A stretch of 64,000 bases of DNA from Euonymus europaeus (GCA_963580455.1 OY756967.1:10748501-10812500); one strand, 5' to 3'. Shown: positions 12,401 through 26,321, numbered from the stretch's first letter. Notes: generated from the letters alone by a model not told the origin. Numbers and translations: made by a program.

Positions 12401-14892
12401 TAGAAGAACAATAAAAAGTGTCAACCGAGCAACTTGGATATTTCGAAGTTGCTCAACTCTCACTATGGAGGGAGCTTTTGAAGGTTTTGTCCATTTGTCA
12501 TAGAAAGTTGTTGTTTTGGCATCGAAATAATCTTGGAAGCTTATACTCATAAAATTTGATATAGGAGAACAATAAAAAGTGTACACCGAGCAACTTTGAT
12601 GTTCCGAAGTTGCTCAACTCTCTCTATGAAGGAGCTTTTGAATGTTTTGTCCATTTGTCGTAGAAAGTTGGTCTTTTGCCATCGAAATAATCTTGGAAGC
12701 TTATACTCATAAAATTTGACATAGATGAACATTAAAAAGTGTACACCGAGCAACTTTGATAGTACGAAGTTGCTCAACTATCTCTATGGAGGAGCTTTTG
12801 AATGTTTTGTCCATTTGTCGTAGAAAGTTGGTCTTTTGCCATCGAAATAATCTTGGAAGCTTATACTCAAAACATTTGACATAGATGAACATTAAAAAGT
12901 GTACACCGAGCAACTTTGATAGTCCGAAGTTGCTCAACTCTCTCTATGGATGAGCTTTTAACGGTTTTGTCCATTTGTCATAGAAAGTTTGTGTTTTCGC
13001 ATCGAAATAATCCTGGAAGCTCATACTCATAAAATTCGACATAGAAGAACAATAAAACGTGCACACCGAGCATCTTTGATAGTCCGAAGTTGCTCAACTC
13101 TCTCTATGGAGGAGCTTTTAACGGTTTTGTCCATTTGTCATAGAAAGTTGCTGTTTTGGCATCGAAATAATCTGGGAAGCTTATACTCATAAAATTTGAC
13201 ATAGAAGAACAATAAAACGTGTACACCGAGCATCTTTGATGGTCCGAAATGGGTCAACTCTCTCTATGAAGGAGCTTTTAACTGTTTTATCCATTTGTAA
13301 TAGAAACTTGGGATTTTGGCATCGAAATAATCTCGGAAGCTTATACTCATAAAATTTGACATAGAAGAACAATAAAAAGTGTCAACCGAGCAACTTGGAT
13401 GTTTCGAAGTTGCTCAACTCTCTCTATGTAGGAGCTTTTGAAGGTTTTGTCCATTTGTCATAGAAAGTTGTTGTTTTGTCATCGAAATAATCTTGGAAGC
13501 TTATACTCATAAAATTTGACATAGAAGAACAATAAAACGTGTACACCGAGCATCTTTGATGGTCCGAAATTGGTCAACTCTCTCTATGAAGGAGCCTTTA
13601 ACAGTTTTCTCCATTTGTCATAGAAACTTGGGATTTTGGCAACGAAATAATCTAGGAAGCTTATACTCATGAAATTCGATATAGAAGAACAATAAAAAGT
13701 GTACACCGAGCAACTTTGATTTTCCGAAGTTGCTCAACTCTCTCTATGGAGGGAGCTTTTGAAGGTTTTGTCCATTTGTCACAGAAATTTGTTGTTTAGG
13801 CATCGAAATAATCTTGAAAGCTTATACTCATAAAATTTGACATAGAAGAACAATAAAACGTGTACACCGAGCAACTTTGATGTTCCCAAGTTGCTCAACT
13901 CTCTCTATGGAGGAGCTTTTGAATGTTTTGTCCGTTTGTCGTAGAAAGTTGGTCTTTTGCCATTGAAATAATCTTGGAAGCTTATACTCATAAAATTTGA
14001 CATAGATGAACATTAAAAAGTGTACACCGAGCAACTTTGATAGTACGAAGTTGCTCAACTCTCTCTTTAGAGGAGCTTTTAACGGTTTTGTCCACTTGTC
14101 ATAGAAAGTTTGTGTTTTCGCATCGAAATAATCCTTGAAGCTCATACTTAGAAAATTCGACATAGAAGAACAATAAAACGTGCACACCGAGCATCTTTGA
14201 TAGTCCGAAGTTGCTCAACTCTCTCTATGGAGGAGCTTTTAACGGTTTTGTCCATTTGTCATAGAAAGTTGGTGTTTTTGCATTGAAATAATCTTGCAAA
14301 CTCATTTTCGTAAAATTTAACATAGAAGAACAATAAAAATTGTACACCGAGCAACTTTGATTGTCCGAAGTTGCTCAACTCTCTCTATGGAGGAGCTTTT
14401 AAAGGGTTTGTCGATTTGTCATAGGAAGTTGTTGTTTTGGCATCGAAATAATCTTGGAAGCTTATACTCATAAAATTTGACATAGAAGAACAATAAAACG
14501 TGTACACCGAGCATCTTTGATGTTCCGAAATGGGTCAACTCTCTCTATGAAGGAGCTTTTAACTGTTTTATCCATTTGTCATAGAAACTTGGGATTTTGG
14601 CATCGAAATAATCTAGGAAGCTTATACTCATAAAATTTGACATAGAAGAACATTAAAAAGTGTACACCGAGCAACTTTGTTGTTCCGAAGTTGCCCAACT
14701 CTCTCTATGGAGGAGCTTTTGAATGTTTTTCCATTTGTCATAGAAAGTTGGTCTTTTGCCATCGAAATAATCTTGGAAGCTTATACTCATAAAATTTGAC
14801 ATAGAAGAACATTAAAAAGTGTACACTGAGCAACTTTGTTGTTCCGAAGTTGCTCAATTCTCTATATGGAGGAGCTTTTCAAGGTATTGTCC
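9447..14892. repeat. HOR copy 2: 34-mer, 5446 bp
   Basis: Same order as the preceding 35-mer, but the first cycle goes from G straight to A, so one H monomer is missing near 10640. At that join the copy reads ttgacagagaagaac, a private change from ttgacatagaagaac. It also carries a CT run lengthened by 2 bp (11495-11504). All three markers are shared with copy 3 and absent from copies 0 and 1, so copies 2 and 3 share the more recent ancestor. Confidence 0.92.
11495..11504. repeat. CT-run slippage variant, (CT)5
   Basis: Most monomers have ctctctct after gctcaa, but this one has ctctctctct. The same 2-bp gain is at 16941-16950, exactly 5446 bp on, and nowhere else that I saw. It is a useful private marker tying the two HOR copies together. 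Confidence 0.9.
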
Positions 14893-17800
14893 ATTTATCA
14901 TAGAAAGTTGTTGTTTTGCCATCGAAATAATCTAGAAAGTTTATACTCATGAAATTTGATATAGAAGAACAATAAAAAGTGTACATCGAGCAACTTTGAT
15001 TGTCCGAAGTTGCTCAACTCTCTCTATGGAGGGAGCTTTTGAAGGTTTTGTACATTTGTCATAGAAAGTTGTTGTTTTGGCATCGAAATAATCTTGGAAG
15101 CTTATACTCATAAAATTTGACATAGAAGAACAATAAAACGTGTACACCGAGCAACTTTGATGTTCCGAAGTTGCTCAACTCTCTCTATGGAGGGAGCTTT
15201 TGAAGGTTTTGTCCATTTGTCATAGAAAGTTGTTGTTTTGGCATCTAAATAATCTTGGAAGCTTATACTCATAAAATTTGACATAGGAGAACAATAAAAA
15301 TTGTACACCGAGCAACTTTGATGTTCCGAAGTTGCTCAACTCTCTCTATGAAGGAGTTTTTGAATGTTTTGTCCATTTGTCGTAGAAAGTTGGTCTTTTG
15401 CCATTGAAATAATCTTGGAAGCTTATACTCATAAAATTTGACATAGATGAACATTAAAAAGTGTACACCGAGCAACTTTGATAGTACGAAGTTGCTCAAC
15501 TCTCTCTTTAGAGGAGCTTTTAACGGTTTTGTCCACTTGTCATAGAAAGTTTGTGTTTTCGCATCGAAATAATCCTTGAAGCTCATACTTAGAAAATTCG
15601 ACATAGAAGAACAATAAAACGTGCACACCGAGCATCTTTGATAGTCCGAAGTTGCTCAACTCTCTCTATGAAGGAGCTTTTAACGGTTTTGTCCATTTGT
15701 CATAGAAAGTTGGTGTTTTTGCATTGAAATAATCTTGGAAGCTCATTTTCGTAAAATTTAACATAGAAGAACAATAAAAATTGTACACCGAGCAACTTTG
15801 ATTGTCCGAAGTTGCTCAACTCTCTCTATGGAGGAGCTTTTAAAGGGTTTGTCGATTTTCCATAGGAAGTTGTTGTTTTGGCATCGAAATAATCTTGGAA
15901 GCTTATACTCATAAAATTTGACATAGAAGAACAATAAAACGTGTACACCGAGCATCTTTTACGTTTCGAAATGGGTCAACACTCTCTATGAAGGAGCTTT
16001 TAACTGTTTTATCCATTTGTCATAGAAACTTGGGATTTTGGCATCGAAATAATCTAGGAAGCTTATACTCATAAAATTTGACAGAGAAGAACATTAAAAA
16101 GTGTACACCGAGCAACTTTGTTGTTCCGAAGTTGCTCAATTCTCTATATGGAGGAGCTTTTCAAGGTATTGTCCATTTATCATAGAAAGTTGTTGTTTTG
16201 CCATCGAAATAATCTAGGAAGCTTATACTCACGAAATTTGATATAGAAGAACAATAAAAAGTGTACATCGAGCAACTTTGATTGTCCGAAGTTGCTCAAC
16301 TCTCTCTATGGAGGGAGCTTTTGAAGGTTTTGTCCATTTGTCATAGAAAGTTGTTGTTTTGGCATCGAAATAATCTTGGAAGCTTATACTCATAAAATTT
16401 GACATAGGAGAACAATAAAAAGTGTACACCGAGCAACTTTGATGTTCCGAAGTTGCTCAACTCTCTCTATGAAGGAGCTTTTGAATGTTTTGTCCATTTG
16501 TCGTAGAAAGTTGGTCTTTTGCCATTGAAATAATCTTGGAAGCTTATACTCATAAAATTTGACATAGATAAATATTAAAAAGTGTACACCGAGCAACTTT
16601 GATAGTACGAATTGGCTCAACTCTCTCTTTGGAGGACCTTTTAACGGTTTGGTCCACTTGTCATAGAAAGTTTGTGTTTTCGCATCGAAATAATCCTTGA
16701 AGCTCATACTAAGAAAATTCGACATAGAAGAACAATAAAACGTGCACACCGAGCATCTTTGATAGTCCGAAGTTGCTCAACTCTCTCTATGGAGGAGCTT
16801 TTAACGGTTTTGTCCATTTGTCATAGAAAGTTGGTGTTTTTGCATCGAAATAATCTTGGAAGCTCATTTTCGTAAAATTTAACATAGAAGAACAATAAAA
16901 ATTGTACACCGAGCAACTTTGATTGTCCGAAGTTGCTCAACTCTCTCTCTATGGAGGAGCTTTTAACGGGTTTGTCGATTTGTCATAGAAAGTTGCTGTT
17001 TTGGCATCGAAATAATCTTGGAAGCTTATACTCATAAAATTTGACATAGATGAACAATAAAACGTGTACACCGAGCATCTTTGATGTTCCGAAATGGGTC
17101 AACTCTCTCTATGAAGGAGCTTTTAACTGTTTTATCCATTTGTCATAGAAACTTGGTATTTTGGCATCCAAATAATCTAGGAAGCTTATACTCATAAAAT
17201 TTGACATAGAAGAACAATAAAAAGTGTCAACCGAGCAACTTGGATGTTTCGAAGTTGCTCAACTCTCTCTATGGAGGAGCTTTTGAAGGTTTTGTCCATT
17301 TGTCATAGAAAGTTGTTGTTTGGTCATCGAAATAATCTTGGAAGCTTATACTCATAAAATTTGACATAGAAGAACAATAAAACGTGTACACCGAGCATCT
17401 TTGATGGTCCGAAATTGGTCAACTCTCTCTACGAAGGAGCCTTTAACAGTTTTCTCCATTTGTCATAGAAACTTGGGATTTCGGCATCGAAATAATCTAG
17501 GAAGCTTATACTCATGAAATTCGATATAGAAGAACAATAAAAAGTGTACACCGAGCAACTTTGACTGTCCGAAGTTGCTCAACTCTCTCTATGGAGGAGC
17601 TTTTAACGGGTTTCTCGATTTGTCATAGAAAGTTGCTGTTTTGGCATCGAAATAATCTTGGAAGCTTATACTCATAAAATTTGACATAGAAGAACAATAA
17701 AACGTGTACACCGAGCATCTTTGATGGTCCGAAATGGGTCAACTCTCTCTATGAAGGGGCTTTTAACTGTTTTATCCATTTGTAATAGAAACTTGGGATT

Positions 17801-19136
17801 TTGGTATCGAAATAATCTCGGAAGCTTATACTCATAAAATTTGACATAGAAGAACAATAAAAAGTGTCAACCGAGCAACTTGGATATTTCGAAGTTGCTC
17901 AACTCTCACTATGGAGGGAGCTTTTGAAGGTTTTGTCCATTTGTCATAGAAAGTTGTTGTTTTGGCATCGAAATAATCTTGGAAGCTTATACTCATAAAA
18001 TTTGATATAGGAGAACAATAAAAAGTGTACACCGAGCAACTTTGATGTTCCGAAGTTGCTCAACTCTCTCTATGAAGGAGCTTTTGAATGTTTTGTCCAT
18101 TTGTCGTAGAAAGTTGGTCTTTTGCCATCGAAATAATCTTGGAAGCTTATACTCATAAAATTTGACATAGATGAACATTAAAAAGTGTACACCGAGCAAC
18201 TTTGATAGTACGAAGTTGCTCAACTATCTCTATGGAGGAGCTTTTGAATGTTTTGTCCATTTGTCGTAGAAAGTTGGTCTTTTGCCATCGAAATAATCTT
18301 GGAAGCTTATACTCAAAACATTTGACATAGATGAACATTAAAAAGTGTACACCGAGCAACTTTGATAGTCCGAAGTTGCTCAACTCTCTCTATGGATGAG
18401 CTTTTAACGGTTTTGTCCATTTGTCATAGAAAGTTTGTGTTTTCGCATCGAAATAATCCTGGAAGCTCATACTCATAAAATTCGACATAGAAGAACAATA
18501 AAACGTGCACACCGAGCATCTTTGATAGTCCGAAGTTGCTCAACTCTCTCTATGGAGGAGCTTTTAACGGTTTTGTCCATTTGTCATAGAAAGTTGCTGT
18601 TTTGGCATCGAAATAATCTGGGAAGCTTATACTCATAAAATTTGACATAGAAGAACAATAAAACGTGTACACCGAGCATCTTTGATGGTCCGAAATGGGT
18701 CAACTCTCTCTATGAAGGAGCTTTTAACTGTTTTATCCATTTGTAATAGAAACTTGGGATTTTGGCATCGAAATAATCTCGGAAGCTTATACTCATAAAA
18801 TTTGACATAGAAGAACAATAAAAAGTGTCAACCGAGCAACTTGGATGTTTCGAAGTTGCTCAACTCTCTCTATGTAGGAGCTTTTGAAGGTTTTGTCCAT
18901 TTGTCATAGAAAGTTGTTGTTTTGTCATCGAAATAATCTTGGAAGCTTATACTCATAAAATTTGACATAGAAGAACAATAAAACGTGTACACCGAGCATC
19001 TTTGATGGTCCGAAATTGGTCAACTCTCTCTATGAAGGAGCCTTTAACAGTTTTCTCCATTTGTCATAGAAACTTGGGATTTTGGCAACGAAATAATCTA
19101 GGAAGCTTATACTCATGAAATTCGATATAGAAGAAC
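14893..19136. repeat. HOR copy 3: partial 34-mer, ends abruptly at 19136
   Basis: Matches 9447-13690 at an offset of 5446 over about 26.5 monomers. I saw few differences, for example T at 15357 against C at 9911. The copy stops inside a J monomer. In copy 2 the next bases lead into B, C, D, E, F and G, whereas here the sequence switches at the agaaca box straight to an H monomer. If aligned to copy 2 the jump is 961 bp, six monomers. The sequence after the switch is visibly more diverged from copies 0-2 than copy 3 is, so I treat 19137 as the edge of a homogenised domain and not as a simple deletion. Confidence 0.9.
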
Positions 19137-20561
19137 ATTAAAAAGTGTACACCGAGCAACTTTGTTGTTCCGAAGTTGCCCAACTCTCTCTATGGAGGAG
19201 CTTTTGAATGTTTTTCCATTTGTCATAGAAAGTTGGTCTTTTGCCATCGAAATAATCTTGGAAGCTTATACTCATAAAATTTGACATAGAAGAACATTAA
19301 AAAGTGTACACCGAGCAACTTTGTTGTTCCGAAGTTGCTCAATTCTCTATATGGAGGAGCTTTTCAAGGTATTGTCCATTTATCATAGAAAGTTGTTGTT
19401 TTGCCATCGAAATAATCTAGGAAGCTTATACTCATGAAATTTGATATAGAAGAACAATAAGAAGTGTACATCGAGCAACTTTGATTGTCCGAAGTTGCTC
19501 AACTCTCTCTATGGAGGGAGCTTTTGAAGGTTGTGTATATTTGTCATAGAAAGTTGTTGTTTTGGCATCGAAATAATCTTGGAAGCTTATACTCATAAAA
19601 TTTGACATAGAAGAACAATAAAACGTGTACACCGAGCAACTTTGATGTTCCGAAGTTGCTCAACTCTCTCTATGGAGGGAGCTTTTGAAGGTTTTGTCCA
19701 TTTGTCATAGAAAGTTGTTGTTTTGGCATCGAAATAATTATGGAAGCTTATACTCATAAAATTTGACATAGGAGAACAATAAAAAGTGTACACCGAGCAA
19801 CTTTTATGTTCCGAAGTTGCTCAACTCTCTCTATGAAGGAGCTTTCGAATGTTTTGTCCATTTGTCGTAGAAAGTTGGTCTTTTGCCATCGATATAATCT
19901 TGGAAGCTTATACTCATAAAATTTGACATAGATGAACATTAAAAAGTGTACACCGAGCAACTTTGATAGTACGAAGTTGCTCAACTCTCTCAATGGAGGA
20001 GCTTTTGAATGTTTTGTCCATTTGTCGTAGAAAGTTGGTCTTTTGCCATCGAAATAATCTTGGAAGCTTATACTCAAAAAATTTGACATAGATGAACATT
20101 AAAAAGTGTACACCAAGCAACTTTGATAGTCCGAAGTTGCTCAACTCTCTCTATGGAGGAGCTTTTAACGGTTTTGTCAATTTGTCATAGAAAGTTTGTG
20201 TTTTCGCATCGAAATAATCGTGGAAGCTCATACTCATAAAATTCGAAATAGAAGAACAATAAAACGTGCACACCGAGCATCTTTGATACTCCGAAGTTGC
20301 TCAACTCTCTCTATGGAGGAGCTTTTAACGGTTTTGTCCATTTGTCATAGAAAGTTGCTGTTTTGGCATCGAAATAATCTTGGAAGCTTATACTCATAAA
20401 ATTTGACATAGAAGAACAATAAAACGTGTACACCGAGCATCTTTGATGGTCCCAAATGGGTCAACTCTCTCTATGAAGGAGCTTTTAACTGTTTTATCCA
20501 TTTGTAATAGAAACTTGGGATTTTGGCATCGAAATAATCTCGGAAGCTTATAATCATAAAA
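19137..20561. repeat. Diverged 9-monomer stretch in 12-mer order
   Basis: Order is H-A-B-B-C-C-D-X-G, and the following I-J-B (in the next block) completes the same 12-step order as the 1922-bp units at 43444-49209. It carries private changes not seen in neighbours, such as aataagaagtg near 19460, gttgtgtatatttg near 19533, cgatataatc near 19890, ataatcgtgg near 20217 and cgaaatagaag near 20243. This looks like an old copy that escaped recent homogenisation. The cgaaatag variant in its D monomer is intermediate between cgacatag on the left and cgaagtag on the right. Confidence 0.8.
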
Positions 20562-23441
20562 TTTGACATAGAAGAACAATAAAAAGTGTCAACCGAGCAA
20601 ATTGGATGTTTCGAAGTTGCTCAACTCTTTCTATGGAGGAGCTTTTGAAGGTTTTGTCCATTTGTCATAGAAAGTTGTTGTTTTGTCATCGAAATAATCT
20701 TGGAAGCTTATACTCATAAAATTTGACATAGAAGAACAATAAAACGTGTACACCGAGCATCTTTGATGGTCCGAAATTGGTCAACTCTCTCTATGAAGGA
20801 GCCTTTAACAGTTTTCTCCATTTGTCATAGAAACTTGGGATTTTGGCATCGAAATAATCTAGGAAGCTTATACTCATGAAATTCGATATAGAAGAACAAT
20901 AAAAAGTGTACACCGAGAAACTTTGATTGTCCGAAGTTGCTCAACTCTCTCTATGGAGGGAGCTTTTGAAGGTTTTGTCCATTTGTCACAGAAAGTTGTT
21001 GTTTAGGCATCGAAATAATCTTGAAAGCTTATACTCATAAAATTTGACATAGAAGAACAATAAAACGTGTACACCGAGCAACTTTGATGTTCCCAAGTTG
21101 CTCAACTCTCTCTATGGTGGAGCTTTTGAATGTTTTTTCCATTTGTCATAGAAAGTTGGTCTTTTGCCATCGAAATAATCTTGGAAGCTTATACTCATAA
21201 AATTTGACATAGGAGAACAATAAAAAGTGTACACCGAGCAACTTTGATGTTCCGAAGTTGCTCAACTCTCTCTATGAAGGAGCTTTTGAATGTTTTGTCC
21301 ATTTGTTGTAGAAAGTTGGTCTTTTGCCATTGAAATAATCTTGGAAGCTTATACTCATAAAATTTGACATAGATAAATATTAAAAAGTGTACACCGAGCA
21401 ACTTTGATAGTACGAATTGACTCAACTCTCTCTTTGGAGGAGCTTTTAACGGTTTTGTCCATTTGTCATAGAAAGTTGGTGTTTTTGCATCGAAATAATC
21501 TTGGAAGCTCATTTTCGTAAAATTTAACATAGAAGAACAATAAAAATTGTACACCGAGCAACTTTGATTGTCCGAAGTTGCTCAACTCTCTCTATGGAGG
21601 AGCTTTTAACGGGTTTGTCGATTTGTCATAGAAAGTTGCTGTTTTGGCATCGAAATAATCTTGGAAGCTTATACTCATAAAATTTGACATAGATGAACAA
21701 TAAAACGTGTACACCGAGCATTTTTGATGTTCCGAAATGGGTCAACTCTCTCTATGAAGGAGATTTTAACTGTTTTATCCATTTGTCATAGAAACTTGGT
21801 ATTTTGGCATCCAAATAATCTAGGAAGCTTATACTCATAAAATTTGACATAGAAGAACAATAAAAAGTGTCAACCGAGCAACTTGGATGTTTCGAAGTTG
21901 CTCAACTCTCTCTATGGAGGAGCTTTTGAAGGTTTTGTCCATTTGTCATAGAAAGTTGTTGTTTGGTCATCGAAATAATCTTGGAAGCTTATACTCATAA
22001 AATTTGACATAGAAGAACAATAAAACGTGTACACCGAGCATCTTTGATGGTCCGAAATTGGTCAACTCTCTCTATGAAGGAGCTTTTAACTGTTTTATCC
22101 ATTTGTAATAGAAACTTGGGATTTTGGCATCGAAATAATCTCGGAAGCTTATACTCATAAAATTTGACATAGAAGAACAATAAAAATTGTCAACCGAGCA
22201 ACTTGGATGTTTCGAAGTTGCTCAACTCTCTCTATGGAGGAGCTTTTGAAGGTTTTGTCCATTTGTCATAGAAAGTTGTTGTTTTGTCATCGAAATAATC
22301 TTGGAAGCTTATACTCATAAAATTTGACATAGAAGAACAATAAAACGTGTACACCGAGCATCTTTGATGGTCCGAAATTGGTCAACTCTCTCTATGAAGG
22401 AGCTTTTGAATGTTTTGTCCATTTGTCGTAGAAAGTTGGTCTTTTGCCATTGAAATAATCCTGGAAGCTTATACTCATAAAATTTGACATAGATGAACAT
22501 TAAAAAGTGTACACCGAGCAACTTTGATAGTACGAAGTTGCTCAACTCTCTCTTTGGAGGAGCTTTTAACGGTTTTGTCCACTTGTCATAGAAAGTTTGT
22601 GTTTTCGCATCGAAATAATCCTTGAAGCTCATACTCAGAAAATTCGACATAGAAGAACAATAAAACGTGCACACCGAGCATCTTTGATAGTCCGAAGTTG
22701 CTCAACTCTCTCTATGGAGGAGCTTTTAACGGTTTTGTCCATTTGTCATAGAAAGTTGGTGTTTTTGCATTGAAATAATCTTGAAAGCTCATTTTCGTAA
22801 AATTTAACATAGAAGAACAATAAAAATTGTACACCGAGCAACTTTGATTGTCCGAAGTTGCTCAACTCTCTCTATGGAGGAGCTTTTAAAGGGTTTGTCG
22901 ATTTGTCATAGAAAGTTGCTGTTTTGGCATCGAAATAATCTTGGAAGCTTATACTCATAAAATTTGACATAGAAGAACAATAAAACGTGTACACCGAGCA
23001 TCTTTGATGTTCCGAAATGGGTCAACTCTCTCTATGAAGGAGCTTTTAATTGTTTTATCCATTCGTCACAGAAACTTGGGATTTTGGCATCGAAATAATC
23101 TAGGAAGCTTATACTCATAAAATTTGACATAGAAGAACATTAAAAAGTGTACACCGAACAACTTTGTTGTTCCGAAGTTGCCCAACTCTCTCTATGGACG
23201 AGCTTTTGAATGTTTTTCTATTTGTCATAGAAAGTTGGTCTTTTGCCATCGAAATAATCTTGGAAGCTTATACTCATAAAATTTGACATAGAAGAACATT
23301 AAAAAGTGTACACCGAGCAACTTTGTTGTTCCGAAGTTGCTCAATTCTCTATATGGAGGAGCTTTTCAAGGTATTGTCCATTTATCATAGAAAGTTGTTG
23401 TTTTGCCATCGAAATAATCTAGGAAGCTTATACTCATGTAA
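20562..23441. repeat. 18-mer HOR, 2880 bp, first copy
   Basis: Order is I-J-B-H'-C-E-F-G-I-G-I-C-D-E-F-G-H-A. Several monomers are hybrids that mark old exchange points: near 21430 the D-type ctttggagg box runs into an E body, and near 22060 and 22370 the J-type aaattggtc start runs into G and C bodies. Compared line by line with 23442-26321, I found one difference, A at 23158 against G at 26038. Confidence 0.95.
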
Positions 23442-26321
23442 TTTGACATAGAAGAACAATAAAAAGTGTCAACCGAGCAAATTGGATGTTTCGAAGTTGC
23501 TCAACTCTTTCTATGGAGGAGCTTTTGAAGGTTTTGTCCATTTGTCATAGAAAGTTGTTGTTTTGTCATCGAAATAATCTTGGAAGCTTATACTCATAAA
23601 ATTTGACATAGAAGAACAATAAAACGTGTACACCGAGCATCTTTGATGGTCCGAAATTGGTCAACTCTCTCTATGAAGGAGCCTTTAACAGTTTTCTCCA
23701 TTTGTCATAGAAACTTGGGATTTTGGCATCGAAATAATCTAGGAAGCTTATACTCATGAAATTCGATATAGAAGAACAATAAAAAGTGTACACCGAGAAA
23801 CTTTGATTGTCCGAAGTTGCTCAACTCTCTCTATGGAGGGAGCTTTTGAAGGTTTTGTCCATTTGTCACAGAAAGTTGTTGTTTAGGCATCGAAATAATC
23901 TTGAAAGCTTATACTCATAAAATTTGACATAGAAGAACAATAAAACGTGTACACCGAGCAACTTTGATGTTCCCAAGTTGCTCAACTCTCTCTATGGTGG
24001 AGCTTTTGAATGTTTTTTCCATTTGTCATAGAAAGTTGGTCTTTTGCCATCGAAATAATCTTGGAAGCTTATACTCATAAAATTTGACATAGGAGAACAA
24101 TAAAAAGTGTACACCGAGCAACTTTGATGTTCCGAAGTTGCTCAACTCTCTCTATGAAGGAGCTTTTGAATGTTTTGTCCATTTGTTGTAGAAAGTTGGT
24201 CTTTTGCCATTGAAATAATCTTGGAAGCTTATACTCATAAAATTTGACATAGATAAATATTAAAAAGTGTACACCGAGCAACTTTGATAGTACGAATTGA
24301 CTCAACTCTCTCTTTGGAGGAGCTTTTAACGGTTTTGTCCATTTGTCATAGAAAGTTGGTGTTTTTGCATCGAAATAATCTTGGAAGCTCATTTTCGTAA
24401 AATTTAACATAGAAGAACAATAAAAATTGTACACCGAGCAACTTTGATTGTCCGAAGTTGCTCAACTCTCTCTATGGAGGAGCTTTTAACGGGTTTGTCG
24501 ATTTGTCATAGAAAGTTGCTGTTTTGGCATCGAAATAATCTTGGAAGCTTATACTCATAAAATTTGACATAGATGAACAATAAAACGTGTACACCGAGCA
24601 TTTTTGATGTTCCGAAATGGGTCAACTCTCTCTATGAAGGAGATTTTAACTGTTTTATCCATTTGTCATAGAAACTTGGTATTTTGGCATCCAAATAATC
24701 TAGGAAGCTTATACTCATAAAATTTGACATAGAAGAACAATAAAAAGTGTCAACCGAGCAACTTGGATGTTTCGAAGTTGCTCAACTCTCTCTATGGAGG
24801 AGCTTTTGAAGGTTTTGTCCATTTGTCATAGAAAGTTGTTGTTTGGTCATCGAAATAATCTTGGAAGCTTATACTCATAAAATTTGACATAGAAGAACAA
24901 TAAAACGTGTACACCGAGCATCTTTGATGGTCCGAAATTGGTCAACTCTCTCTATGAAGGAGCTTTTAACTGTTTTATCCATTTGTAATAGAAACTTGGG
25001 ATTTTGGCATCGAAATAATCTCGGAAGCTTATACTCATAAAATTTGACATAGAAGAACAATAAAAATTGTCAACCGAGCAACTTGGATGTTTCGAAGTTG
25101 CTCAACTCTCTCTATGGAGGAGCTTTTGAAGGTTTTGTCCATTTGTCATAGAAAGTTGTTGTTTTGTCATCGAAATAATCTTGGAAGCTTATACTCATAA
25201 AATTTGACATAGAAGAACAATAAAACGTGTACACCGAGCATCTTTGATGGTCCGAAATTGGTCAACTCTCTCTATGAAGGAGCTTTTGAATGTTTTGTCC
25301 ATTTGTCGTAGAAAGTTGGTCTTTTGCCATTGAAATAATCCTGGAAGCTTATACTCATAAAATTTGACATAGATGAACATTAAAAAGTGTACACCGAGCA
25401 ACTTTGATAGTACGAAGTTGCTCAACTCTCTCTTTGGAGGAGCTTTTAACGGTTTTGTCCACTTGTCATAGAAAGTTTGTGTTTTCGCATCGAAATAATC
25501 CTTGAAGCTCATACTCAGAAAATTCGACATAGAAGAACAATAAAACGTGCACACCGAGCATCTTTGATAGTCCGAAGTTGCTCAACTCTCTCTATGGAGG
25601 AGCTTTTAACGGTTTTGTCCATTTGTCATAGAAAGTTGGTGTTTTTGCATTGAAATAATCTTGAAAGCTCATTTTCGTAAAATTTAACATAGAAGAACAA
25701 TAAAAATTGTACACCGAGCAACTTTGATTGTCCGAAGTTGCTCAACTCTCTCTATGGAGGAGCTTTTAAAGGGTTTGTCGATTTGTCATAGAAAGTTGCT
25801 GTTTTGGCATCGAAATAATCTTGGAAGCTTATACTCATAAAATTTGACATAGAAGAACAATAAAACGTGTACACCGAGCATCTTTGATGTTCCGAAATGG
25901 GTCAACTCTCTCTATGAAGGAGCTTTTAATTGTTTTATCCATTCGTCACAGAAACTTGGGATTTTGGCATCGAAATAATCTAGGAAGCTTATACTCATAA
26001 AATTTGACATAGAAGAACATTAAAAAGTGTACACCGAGCAACTTTGTTGTTCCGAAGTTGCCCAACTCTCTCTATGGACGAGCTTTTGAATGTTTTTCTA
26101 TTTGTCATAGAAAGTTGGTCTTTTGCCATCGAAATAATCTTGGAAGCTTATACTCATAAAATTTGACATAGAAGAACATTAAAAAGTGTACACCGAGCAA
26201 CTTTGTTGTTCCGAAGTTGCTCAATTCTCTATATGGAGGAGCTTTTCAAGGTATTGTCCATTTATCATAGAAAGTTGTTGTTTTGCCATCGAAATAATCT
26301 AGGAAGCTTATACTCATGTAA
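23442..26321. repeat. 18-mer HOR, 2880 bp, second copy
   Basis: Tandem copy of the preceding unit. The left junction lies inside the A monomer, where ctcatgtaatttgacatag replaces the start of the I context. The right end is marked by ctcatgtaatttgatatag at about 26312-26330, where the sequence leaves the repeat. The near identity over 2880 bp makes this one of the youngest duplications in the window, or an assembly duplicate. Confidence 0.95.

Noticed and set aside
19137..19431. A simple 961-bp (six-monomer) deletion of copy 3 relative to copy 2 of the 34-mer.
   Set aside because: The offset fits, but the sequence after the join differs from copy 2 at more sites than copy 3 does, and it follows the 12-mer order. 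A boundary with a different lineage explains it better.
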